The position numbers and the translations under genes are program-made. A stretch of 64,000 nucleotides of DNA from Bog-756 sp963830165 (GTDB lineage: Bacteria; Actinomycetota; Acidimicrobiia; Acidimicrobiales; RAAP-2): positions 434,001-498,000 of the forward strand of contig CAWHKZ010000008.1 of assembly GCA_963830165.1 (NCBI GenBank). The letters are read 5' to 3'. The notes under the pieces were generated by a model. That model was not told the origin of the DNA. It was given only the letters and a program-made list of their open reading frames with translations, and did no database searches. Within the stretch, counting starts at the first letter, position 1. Every line of letters starts with the position of its first letter. Positions 17,575 to 25,612 of this stretch are shown here, in pieces.

Positions 17575-19677
17575 CTACCCGCCGAGGGTGGGGTTCGCGC
17601 AGGTGGCCGCGGTCGGGGGTGCCGGCTCCACCGCACCGTTCAGTCGGCCGATGGCGTCGAAGTCGTCCTGGATCAGGTTCGCCGGCAGTGGGGCGTACCC
17701 CAGGTCGCTCAAGGGCTGCTGTCCCCCACATGCCAGGTACTGGACGAACTGTCCGATCTCGGCCCCCTCGGCGTCCGAGACCGGTGACGGCACGTCCGGG
17801 CCCTGACATGCGGCACCCTGCGCCGCGGCGAGGCCTGGCGAGCACGGGGTGACCAGGTAGCTGTAGCCGGAGAGCGGGTAGGCGGTGGGCGCCGGGTTGT
17901 CGAACACCGGCCCGAGGTTCGCGGTGAGGTCCGGGTTCAGTGTGGCCGCCCCCAGTGCGGTCGACACATCGACCGACGTGGGCTGTACGAAGGCGCCGCT
18001 GGCGTTCTCCACCGAGGCGACGGGAAGATCGTGTTCCGAAGCGTACGCCGGGGCCACGTAGGTGATGGTGCCGACCGAGTACGGGCTGTCGACGTAGTTG
18101 ACGGCGTTGTCCGGACCGCTCTGGGAGACGGGGGACCCGTCGATCCACCCCGGGTACCCGGTCGGATCGACCGAGGATGCCGGGACCGGCCACGTCGCCG
18201 ACGGTTCGCCGGGATTGCCGGACTCGAAGGCGTTCTGCGCCGCGGTGAAGGTGGTGCCGTCCTCGGCGAGCAGGTAGCTCGTGAGCAGCTCGTTCTCCCC
18301 CGATGCATCCGAGCGGTACACGGGGACGATCGTCTCCGGCGGTAGGTCGCCGGCGAGCTGGGGATTGAGCGCGGCGATGGCCGGATCGTCCCAGTTGGTG
18401 ATCCTGCCCAGGAAGATGTCATCGACGAGGGCCGCGTCGAGGTGGAGGTCGGTGATGGGTTGGCCGTTCGTCCCGTTCAGGTGGAAGGCGAACGCCAGTC
18501 CGTAGCCGAGGTCGGGCAGGTACTGGTACGGCTCATCCGGTGTGTAGGTCGCCTGTCCGGCCGAGTACGGGAAGTCCGAGGCGGCCAGGTCGACCTGGCC
18601 CTGCGCGAAGTTGTCGAGCCCGATGACCGAGGACGACACCTCGAAGTCGATGTTCAGCCCGTCCACGCTGCTCGCGTATCCGATCCATTGGTTGAGCGCC
18701 ACGGCGGCCAGCGACGAACCCGTCATCGACAGGTTGGGAGGTCCGTCGGGCGAGACGGCCGGCGAGGTCGCCGACGAAGGGCCCGCCACCGTCCCGTTGT
18801 ACGCCGTCACCGTGAAGGTGTACTCGTCACCGTTGGTGAGGCCCGTCACAGCGACCGGCGATGACGCTCCGGTGGCCGTCTGACCCCCCCGGGAGGGCGC
18901 CGTCGAATCAGCGGCCATCACGAGGAACGACGTGCACGGGCCGGCCGGCGACGTGAACCCCACGGTGACGGTGTCGTTGCCGGCGACCCCCGTCACGTCG
19001 GTCGGGGAGCCCGGCACCGCGTCCGGGGTCACCGGACCCGAGGCGGTGGAGACGGCACTGGTTCCGACCGATGTCGTCTCGACCACCGTGAAGGTGTAGG
19101 TGTCACCGTCCGCCAGACCGGTGACGACCACGGGGCTCGACGGACCCGACGCCGACTCCCCGCCGTTGGACGGTGTGGTGCCGTCGGTGGCCACGACCCG
19201 GAATGCGGTCACCGGGGACCCGTCGTCCGCTCCTCCCACGAAGGACACGGTGGCCTCGGAGGGTCCGGCCGCCGCCGTCACCTGGGACGGAGCGAGCGGG
19301 AGTCCGGCTTCCACGCTGACGGGGGACGAGTAGGCACTCTTCTTCGACCCGGCGATCGCCCGGACCTCGACCGTGTATATGGATCCGTCCCTCAGGTGCG
19401 TGATCGTGCACGACGTGGTCCTGACCAGTACGCAGCCCCTCCCCTTCGAGGGCTTCACCCGGTACCCCGTGATGGTCTGCCCCGCCGGGGGCATGACGGC
19501 GTTCCAGGTCACCTCGGCCGACCCGGCTCCGGATTGGGCGACGACACCGGTAGGCGTCGAAGGCGCGGGGAGCTTGGCAGCTCCCGCCGGCGCGGCGGAT
19601 GCCAGCAGGGCACCCGACAGGGCGGCCGCGACCACCAGCGTCCTCGTGAGCGCGTTCCGATTCCTCGCGTCCGACAT
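17575..19677 (-). CDS. Secreted protein: three FnIII domains plus PstS-like periplasmic binding domain
   Basis: 700 residues from ATG 19677, with GGGGGGA just upstream. The signal peptide is RTLVVAAALSGALLASAAPAGA. Residues about 38-325 are three fibronectin type III domains (for example PTGVVAQSGAGSAEVTW, DGSIYTVEVRA, DTYTFTVVET). Residues about 330-700 resemble phosphate-binding-like proteins: LSMTGSSLAAVALNQWIGYA, VDLAASDFPY, FAFHLNG, IFLGRITNWDDPAIAALNP, VYRSDASGENELLTSYL. The last two match the PstS phosphate loop region. No pstC, pstA or pstB lies nearby, so it may bind ligand at the surface rather than feed a local transporter. It converges on the Fe-ADH gene. Confidence 0.85.
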   Translation of the reverse strand: MSDARNRNALTRTLVVAAALSGALLASAAPAGAAKLPAPSTPTGVVAQSGAGSAEVTWNAVMPPAGQTITGYRVKPSKGRGCVLVRTTSCTITHLRDGSIYTVEVRAIAGSKKSAYSSPVSVEAGLPLAPSQVTAAAGPSEATVSFVGGADDGSPVTAFRVVATDGTTPSNGGESASGPSSPVVVTGLADGDTYTFTVVETTSVGTSAVSTASGPVTPDAVPGSPTDVTGVAGNDTVTVGFTSPAGPCTSFLVMAADSTAPSRGGQTATGASSPVAVTGLTNGDEYTFTVTAYNGTVAGPSSATSPAVSPDGPPNLSMTGSSLAAVALNQWIGYASSVDGLNIDFEVSSSVIGLDNFAQGQVDLAASDFPYSAGQATYTPDEPYQYLPDLGYGLAFAFHLNGTNGQPITDLHLDAALVDDIFLGRITNWDDPAIAALNPQLAGDLPPETIVPVYRSDASGENELLTSYLLAEDGTTFTAAQNAFESGNPGEPSATWPVPASSVDPTGYPGWIDGSPVSQSGPDNAVNYVDSPYSVGTITYVAPAYASEHDLPVASVENASGAFVQPTSVDVSTALGAATLNPDLTANLGPVFDNPAPTAYPLSGYSYLVTPCSPGLAAAQGAACQGPDVPSPVSDAEGAEIGQFVQYLACGGQQPLSDLGYAPLPANLIQDDFDAIGRLNGAVEPAPPTAATCANPTLGG

Positions 19678-19901
19678 CGTCCCCCCAACGTCCGCCGGTG
19701 GACCTCCGCCTCCGGTGCCCGCACAGTGTCGCAGGCGCCCGCGGACGCGTGCCAGGCTCACGGCAGCACTTGTTGCGAGCTTGCCGAGGATCCCGGCCGG
19801 CGCCTCCTTCCACTCACACGCCGAAACCACTACGGTGTCCCCTTTGTCGCCTTGACCAGCAGTTGAGCGCCCAGGCGCACCCACAGGAAGGAAGGAGCAC
19901 C

Positions 19902-20609
19902 GTGCCCGAGGGACTCTCGCCGAGCGAGGTCGGCAAGGAGATCGCCGAGCATCACGCCCACACCGTCGCCGAGGCACACGACGAGGACTCCACCTTCTCG
20001 AGGCGGCTGACCGTCGTCGAGGCCGCCCTCCTCGCTCTCGTGGCGGTGCTCGCCGCCTATTCGGGATTCGCGTCGGCCAAGTGGGGCACCGAGTCCTCGC
20101 TGATGCTGGCCAAGGCCAACACGGAGCGCAACCTGGCCAGCCGGGACCAGCTGACCGGCCTGTCCACCAAGAACTTCGACGAGGTGACCTTCAACGCCTG
20201 GTTCAGTGCCTACCTGGCCGGCGAGCAGACGGGCATGGTGGTGGCCGAGCACCGCTTCCGCCCCCAGTTCGACGTGGCCTTCAAGGCCTGGTTGGCCACC
20301 GATCCCTTCACCAACCCCAACGCCCCCAAGGGGCCCACCTACATGCCCGAGTACGTGCAGCCCGACCAGGCCCAGGCAAATGCGCTGGATGCCGAGGCCG
20401 ACGCCCTCTATGCCGAGGGGGCGGCGGACGGCGGGCACTCCGACGACTACGTCCGGACCACGGTGTTCCTGGCCACCGTGCTCTTCCTGGTGGGGATCTC
20501 CGGCCACTTCCGGGTGCGGGCGGCCCGCATCGGGCTGATCGCGGTGGGCGGCGTGATCCTGGTGACGGCCATCGTCTTCCTGGTCGACCTGCCCAAGCCG
20601 TTCTTCTGA
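19902..20609 (+). CDS. DUF4337-like membrane protein
   Basis: 235 residues from GTG 19902, with a strong purine-rich site (GGAAGGAAGGAG). A hydrophilic His/Glu-rich N-terminus (AEHHAHTVAEAHDED) precedes the first membrane helix, VVEAALLALVAVLAAYSGFA. A soluble, mostly helical domain of about 110 residues follows. Two closing helices, TTVFLATVLFLVGISGHF and GLIAVGGVILVTAIVFLVDL, end the protein. The arrangement of one helix, a large loop and two helices, with an early SAKWG segment, resembles the DUF4337 family, whose function is unknown. It diverges from the FnIII/PstS-like gene and has no evident operon partner. Confidence 0.7.
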   Translation: MPEGLSPSEVGKEIAEHHAHTVAEAHDEDSTFSRRLTVVEAALLALVAVLAAYSGFASAKWGTESSLMLAKANTERNLASRDQLTGLSTKNFDEVTFNAWFSAYLAGEQTGMVVAEHRFRPQFDVAFKAWLATDPFTNPNAPKGPTYMPEYVQPDQAQANALDAEADALYAEGAADGGHSDDYVRTTVFLATVLFLVGISGHFRVRAARIGLIAVGGVILVTAIVFLVDLPKPFF

Positions 20610-20625
20610 CCGCTCCTCGACGGTG

Positions 20626-22134
20626 TCAGCCCGGAGACGGCACGGCGGGGCGCAGTGGCACGCATTCGAAGGCGCCGGAGTCGACCACGGCCGTCCGTTC
20701 CCGGTAGTCCGTCATCGAGAAGGGCCACTGGGTGACGACCCGACCGGAGGGTGAGCGGTAGTAGCCACCGCAGTCGGCCTGCCATACCGCCACACCTGCG
20801 ATACCCCGCTGCACCTCGTCGTCGTAGGTCGCGGCCGCCTCGGGACGGACGTCCATCCAGGCCAGCCGCTCGTCGCGGAGCCGACGGACCTGGGCCACGA
20901 TGTGGGCCGACTGGGCCTCGAGCATGGTCAGGATCGAGCCGTTGTTGGTGTTCGGGCCGTACAGCATGAACAGGTTGGGGAACCCCGGCGTGGTGATCCC
21001 CAGATAGGCCCGGGCGCCGTCGGACCACTCGTCGTCGAGGCACCGGCCGTCCCGACCCGCCACGTCGATCGACGAGACGTACCGGGTGGTCGAGAACCCG
21101 GTGGCCAGGACGATGGTGTCGACCTCCCGCAGGCTGCCGTCGGCCGTCACGACTCCTTCGGGTACGACTCGATCGATCGGGACGGTCACCAGCTCGACGT
21201 TGCTGCGGTTGAACGTCGGGTAGTAGTTGTTGGAGAACAGGGGCCGCCTGCATCCGAAGGGGTGGTCGGGGACGAGCGCATCCCGCACCACGCGGTCCTC
21301 GACGACCGAGATGGCGTCCAGTCCGGCCGCCTCGCGCTCGGCCAGGGGACCGGGATCGGCGAAGGTCATCCCGGCGTCCATGTGCCGGTAGACCTCGGAC
21401 CGGAAGGCGGCCTGGATCTCGGGGTGCTCCCGTTGGTGGGCCAGCTCCTCCTCGGAGTAGGGGGAGTCGATCTTGGGCAGCACCCAGTTCGCCGTGCGCT
21501 GGAAGAGATGGAGTCGTCCGGCCACCTCGGCCACCCGCGGCACGAGCTGGACGGCGCTGGCCGCACTGCCGATGACGGCCACCCGCTCTCCGGCCAGGTC
21601 GTGCCCCTCGTCCCACCGGGCCGAGTGGAACATGGCCCCGGCGAACGTCCCGATGCCGTCGATGTCGGGAAGGGACGGCTCGCGGAACATCCCGACGGCG
21701 GCCACCAGCACCTCGGCCTCCACCTCGTCGCCCGACGTCGTGGTGATCCGCCAACTGGCATCCCCTGAGTTCCACACGGCCCCGTCGACCTCTGTGCCGA
21801 ACCGGCAGCGCTCCAGGATCCCGTGGGACTCGGCGATGCCCCGTAGGTAGGACAGGATCTCGGGCTGGGTCCCGTAGGGCTTGGACCAGTCCGGCTTCGG
21901 AGCCCAGGAGAAGGAGTAGAGGGCCGACTGCACGTCGCACTCGCAGCCCGGGTACCGGTTGACGAGCCAGGTTCCCCCGACGTCATGGTTGCGCTCGAGG
22001 ATCACGATGTCGTCGAAGCCAGCGTCGAGCAGGTCCCTGGTGAGGCAGATCCCTCCGGCCCCCGCACCGATCACGGCGATCCGCATCCGGCGGCGCTCCG
22101 ACCCGCCCGTGACCGCCTCGGCACCGTCGCCCAT
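20626..22134 (-). CDS. Flavin-containing monooxygenase, Baeyer-Villiger type
   Basis: 502 residues from ATG 22134, preceded by GGGAGG at seven bases. IAVIGAGAGGICLTRDLLDA is the FAD-binding Rossmann motif, and VAVIGSAASAVQLVP is the NADPH one near residue 185. Between them lies FAGAMFHSARWD near residue 165, matching the Baeyer-Villiger fingerprint FxGxxxHxxxW[P/D]. VLATGFSTTRYV and LFMLYGPNTN close the family pattern. Such enzymes insert one oxygen into ketones to give esters or lactones. It is the last gene of a minus-strand operon with an alcohol dehydrogenase, an amidohydrolase and a class II aldolase. This suggests stepwise alcohol-ketone-ester catabolism, which is inference. Confidence 0.9.
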   Translation of the reverse strand: MGDGAEAVTGGSERRRMRIAVIGAGAGGICLTRDLLDAGFDDIVILERNHDVGGTWLVNRYPGCECDVQSALYSFSWAPKPDWSKPYGTQPEILSYLRGIAESHGILERCRFGTEVDGAVWNSGDASWRITTTSGDEVEAEVLVAAVGMFREPSLPDIDGIGTFAGAMFHSARWDEGHDLAGERVAVIGSAASAVQLVPRVAEVAGRLHLFQRTANWVLPKIDSPYSEEELAHQREHPEIQAAFRSEVYRHMDAGMTFADPGPLAEREAAGLDAISVVEDRVVRDALVPDHPFGCRRPLFSNNYYPTFNRSNVELVTVPIDRVVPEGVVTADGSLREVDTIVLATGFSTTRYVSSIDVAGRDGRCLDDEWSDGARAYLGITTPGFPNLFMLYGPNTNNGSILTMLEAQSAHIVAQVRRLRDERLAWMDVRPEAAATYDDEVQRGIAGVAVWQADCGGYYRSPSGRVVTQWPFSMTDYRERTAVVDSGAFECVPLRPAVPSPG

Positions 22135-22240
22135 GGCACGACCTCCCGCCCCATCCCCTGGGCTCGGCGCCCGCGGCGCCACCGTTGGAGTACAGCAATC
22201 ATTGCGCGCGGCGTCAACCGCGGTCCCGGTCCGTGGGGCC

Positions 22241-22978
22241 TCAACCGAGCAGCGTCGGGTCGGCCCGCAGCTCGGACCGGACCGCGGCCTCGAAGAACCC
22301 GTGGAATCCCTCGCCGTCGCTGGCTGCCATACGCTCGAGGAAGGCGTCGGGCAGGACGGTCCCGCCCGTGCCGCCGGCGGCCCGGACGAGCCAGGCGTTG
22401 CGGCACCGCTGCTCGAGTGCCACGGCCCGCTGATGGACCGCACGCGCCGAGTTGCCGATCACGAACACCCCGTGGCCGGCCAGTAGCGCCGAGGTGGCGT
22501 CGCCCATGGCCTCGACCGCCCGGCCGGCCGACCCTGTGTCGTCGACGGTGCCCGAGTACTCGTCGACCAGGACCAGCCGACCGCCCCCGAGTGCCGAGGA
22601 CTGGTCGAGGATCGGCGGCACCTCGGCCAGGTCGGCCCATACCGTTCCGAACCGTGGGTGGCTGTGGGCGGCCCAGCCGACGTCGGGTCGCCGTCGGTGC
22701 AACTCGAGGTGGAGCGGGATGCCGAGTGGCACCGGCCACTCCCCCTCCACCACCTCCCCCTCGAGGGTGATGCGCAGGACGTGCTCGGGGCGGACCTCCT
22801 CCCACGTCAGCAGCCACGGGTTGCACAGCAGCGTGCCGTCACCGAGGTTGACGGTGATGTGCCCGGCGAGGTGGTCGTCGTAGCCCTCGCGCCACAGCGC
22901 CCGGGCCAGCAGGGCCAGGGACTGGCGATGCGTGAGGTCGGGCATCAGGCGGTCCGCAGTGGGCGTGAACCCGGTCAC
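22241..22978 (-). CDS. Class II aldolase/adducin family protein
   Basis: 245 residues from GTG 22978, which overlaps the amidohydrolase stop in a GTGA junction, so the two are translationally coupled. An internal ATG at 22945 is an alternative start. RQSLALLARALWREGYDDHLAGHITV is the usual N-terminus. The zinc-binding His pair is in WAAHSHPRFG near residue 105, and a third His region is in ALLAGHGVFVIG. Members catalyse aldol cleavage of phospho- or hydroxyacyl substrates, or related decarboxylation. The substrate here is unknown. It lies between the amidohydrolase and the monooxygenase in one operon. Confidence 0.85.
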   Translation of the reverse strand: MTGFTPTADRLMPDLTHRQSLALLARALWREGYDDHLAGHITVNLGDGTLLCNPWLLTWEEVRPEHVLRITLEGEVVEGEWPVPLGIPLHLELHRRRPDVGWAAHSHPRFGTVWADLAEVPPILDQSSALGGGRLVLVDEYSGTVDDTGSAGRAVEAMGDATSALLAGHGVFVIGNSARAVHQRAVALEQRCRNAWLVRAAGGTGGTVLPDAFLERMAASDGEGFHGFFEAAVRSELRADPTLLG

Positions 22979-24165
22979 GGCAGGACCTCGTCGGGCAGCG
23001 GGTGGCGGAACACGGCGGCGGCGTTGCCACTGCAGATGGCCCGGAGCTCGTCGTCGGGCAGGTGACCCCAGCACGAGCGCAGCACGGCCTGCGTGTCGGG
23101 CCAGGTGCCGTCGCCGTGTGGGTAGTCGGTCTCCACCATGATGTTGCCGACCCCGATGCGGTCGCGGGTGCCGATGGTCGACGGATCGTCGAGCGTGCAG
23201 AACCAGAAGTTGCGTGTCAGTACGTCGGCCGGCCGGGTATCCCACCCGAGGCCGTAGCCCGATCGGTCGACCACGTTGTCGAGCCGGTCGAGCAGCATCG
23301 CCACCCAGCCGATGCCGCCCTCGCTCATGGCGATGGCCAGGTCCGGGTGGCGCAACGGGTGGCCGGACCAGAGCCACTCCGCGCAGGCGGTCAGCGACAG
23401 CTGGCCGAAGAGCGTGGCACCGATCTGCAGAGCCGGTGCCCCCGGTGGGATGGGCGGCATGCCGGAACTGCCGACGTGGAGGCACACGACGGTCGCCGTC
23501 TCCACGCAGGCCTCGATGATCGGGTCCCAGTGATCCCGATCCCACAGGCTCGGCAGATCGACGACGTGAGGGCGCTCGGGCAGGGCCACCGCCTTGAAGC
23601 CCCGGGCGGCATTGCGCCGGATTTCGGCGGCCGCCTCGGCCGGATCGGACAGGAAGGCGATACCGAGCGGGATGATCCGGTCCGGGTGGGCCGACGCCCA
23701 CTCCTCGTGGAGCCAGTCGTTCCAGGCCCGCACGCAGGCCGCGCCGAGCGCCCGGTCCTCGGCTGCGAAGAAGACCCGGCCGCAGAAGCCCGTGATCTGC
23801 GACGGGAAGTTCAGCGACGCCCAGACGCCGTTGAGGTCCATGTCCGCCACCCGGGCATCGACGTCGAAGCACCCGGGACGCATCTGGTCGAAGCGGAAGG
23901 GTTCGACCCGGACGGTGTCGGGCCGTCGACCCGCCACGGCGTTCATGCCGACCTGCGAGTACCGGCCACCCTCGAACTCCCACACCTGGTGACCGGCCTT
24001 CGTCTCCACGATCCGCGGGGCACGATCGGCCAGTGCGGCGGGCAGGCGGCCGACGAAGGTATGGACCGGCTCCACCACGTGGTCGTCCACCGAGATGACG
24101 GTGGCCCAGACCTCACGGGGCTCCGGCTCGGGCAGGAACAGGCCGGGGTCGAGCGACGTGGTCAC
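22975..24165 (-). CDS. Amidohydrolase family 2 (ACMSD-like TIM-barrel metal hydrolase)
   Basis: 396 residues from GTG 24165, overlapping the upstream dehydrogenase stop as GTGA. ISVDDHVVEP at residues about 25-34 is the family's opening strand, here with DDH in place of the common DxH. FNFPSQITGFCG, HPDRIIPLGIAFLSDP, RGFKAVALPERP, CLHVGSSG and IMVETDYPHGDGTWP follow the PF04909 pattern, with metal-site His and Asp residues at strand ends. The family includes decarboxylases such as ACMSD and gamma-resorcylate decarboxylase as well as hydrolases. It is coupled on both sides to operon genes, so it probably acts in the same catabolic route as the dehydrogenase and aldolase. Confidence 0.87.
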   Translation of the reverse strand: MTTSLDPGLFLPEPEPREVWATVISVDDHVVEPVHTFVGRLPAALADRAPRIVETKAGHQVWEFEGGRYSQVGMNAVAGRRPDTVRVEPFRFDQMRPGCFDVDARVADMDLNGVWASLNFPSQITGFCGRVFFAAEDRALGAACVRAWNDWLHEEWASAHPDRIIPLGIAFLSDPAEAAAEIRRNAARGFKAVALPERPHVVDLPSLWDRDHWDPIIEACVETATVVCLHVGSSGMPPIPPGAPALQIGATLFGQLSLTACAEWLWSGHPLRHPDLAIAMSEGGIGWVAMLLDRLDNVVDRSGYGLGWDTRPADVLTRNFWFCTLDDPSTIGTRDRIGVGNIMVETDYPHGDGTWPDTQAVLRSCWGHLPDDELRAICSGNAAAVFRHPLPDEVLP

Positions 24166-25277
24166 GTGTCGAAGAGGATGACGCCGCGGACCGTGCGTCC
24201 CTCGAACATGTCGGCATACCCCTCGTTCACCTGTTCCAGGGAGTAGGTCTTGGTCACCATCGCGTCCAGGTCGAGCTGTCCCTGGTCGTAGAGGCGAAGG
24301 AGGTGCGGGATGTCGTGACGCAGGTTGGCCGAACCGAAGATGGAGCCGACCAGCTGCTTCTCCATGAGGGTGAGCCAGGTGAGCGACAGCGTGACCTCGG
24401 ACTCGGCCATCGGGTGGATGTTGGTGACCACCACCCGGCCGCGCTTGGCCGTCATGTCCATGACCTGGTTGATGATGCCGCCGTCGCCGACCCCCATGGC
24501 CAGGATCACCTTGTCGGCGTTCTTGCCCCACGTGACCTCGTTCACCAGCGGCAGGGCCTCGTCCAACGAGGCGGCGGTGTGGGTGGCACCGAAACGCTTG
24601 GCCATATCCCGCTTGAACGGAACCGGGTCGACGGCGAAGATCCGCTCGGCGCCGGCCAGCCGGGCCCCCTGGACCGCCGAGGCTCCGATACCGCCGATCC
24701 CGATGACGACCACGTCGTCGCCGGGCCGGACCTGGGCGGCGTAGACCGCGGATCCCCATCCGGTCGTCACGCCACAGCCAACGAGGCAGGCCTTGTCCAA
24801 TGGGTAGTGGTCGAGGATCTTCACGCACGAGGCTTGGTTGACCACGGTGTGGCGGGCGAACGTGCCGAGACAGGTCATGGTGGCGACGTCGGTGCCGTCG
24901 GCGGCGTGGTGACGGTAGGTCCCGTCGGCCTGGACCCCCGTCAACAGGACGGCGCCCACGTCGCACAGGTTGGACCGGCCCCGGGCGCACGAGGGACAGG
25001 TGCCGCAGGCGGCCACGAAGCCGAACACCACATGGTCCCCCGGGGCCAGCTCCGTGACTCCCGGGCCGACGTCCTCCACGATGCCGGCGCCCTCGTGTCC
25101 GCCGATGATCGGGTACGCGGCAGCCAGGTCGCCATTGCGGACGTGCTCGTCGGAGTGGCACATACCCGAGGCAACCAGGCGTACCAGCACCTCGCCGTCC
25201 TTCGGTGGGTCGAGGGTGATCTCCTCGACCGCCCAGGGGTCACCCACCTTCCAGGCCACGGCTGCTTGCGTCTGCAT
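24162..25277 (-). CDS. NDMA-dependent (Rxyl_3153-type) zinc alcohol dehydrogenase
   Basis: 371 residues from ATG 25277, with GGGAGGG upstream. This medium-chain dehydrogenase has catalytic zinc motif CHSDEHV and GGHEGAGIVEDVG, structural-zinc cysteines in CGTCPSCARGRSNLC (residues about 92-106), and the Rossmann motif VVVIGIGGIGASAVQGA near residue 190. The ACVKILDHYPLDKACLVGCG stretch and the closing FEGRTVRGVILF match the actinobacterial subfamily whose tightly bound NAD is recycled by an external acceptor (assayed with N,N-dimethyl-4-nitrosoaniline), often with a mycofactocin link. No mycofactocin genes are in the window. It is the first gene of a four-gene operon. Confidence 0.87.
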   Translation of the reverse strand: MQTQAAVAWKVGDPWAVEEITLDPPKDGEVLVRLVASGMCHSDEHVRNGDLAAAYPIIGGHEGAGIVEDVGPGVTELAPGDHVVFGFVAACGTCPSCARGRSNLCDVGAVLLTGVQADGTYRHHAADGTDVATMTCLGTFARHTVVNQASCVKILDHYPLDKACLVGCGVTTGWGSAVYAAQVRPGDDVVVIGIGGIGASAVQGARLAGAERIFAVDPVPFKRDMAKRFGATHTAASLDEALPLVNEVTWGKNADKVILAMGVGDGGIINQVMDMTAKRGRVVVTNIHPMAESEVTLSLTWLTLMEKQLVGSIFGSANLRHDIPHLLRLYDQGQLDLDAMVTKTYSLEQVNEGYADMFEGRTVRGVILFDT

Positions 25278-25612
25278 GCTGGTCCCTCCCACTCAGGCGC
25301 GACCGGTCCGCCATCCCCGGCGTCCAGCGGCCACCCGATCTGTCTAGCTCACAGGACGGGAGAGCGCCCTGCGCACCTCCGCGTCCACCCCCGGGAACCG
25401 TCCCACCGCCCCTCGACGATCGGTCGGAGGTGCCCACCATGGGGGCATGGCTACGACCGCGACTCGGGCACAGCTGTTCCGTGCCACATGGGGTCACGAG
25501 GCGCCGTCCCGTCACGGGCGGTATGCGACCCGGAAGGCCCGGACCTCGGTGTTCCGCACCGCGGACGGAATGACCAGGGAGTTGCCCCGCCCCGTCCAGG
25601 ACTGATATCCGG
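25278..25612. other. Intergenic region upstream of the dehydrogenase operon
   Basis: 335 bases. A 52-codon frame from ATG 25447 to 25605 on the plus strand has no ribosome site and no recognised family. On the minus strand, 25512-25612 stays open in the frame next to the giant FnIII gene and gives a protein-like tail. Neither is called. No clear promoter was seen. Confidence 0.4.

Noticed and set aside
25447..25605. 52-codon plus-strand frame
   Set aside because: No ribosome site and no recognisable motif, and the opposite strand reads more protein-like.
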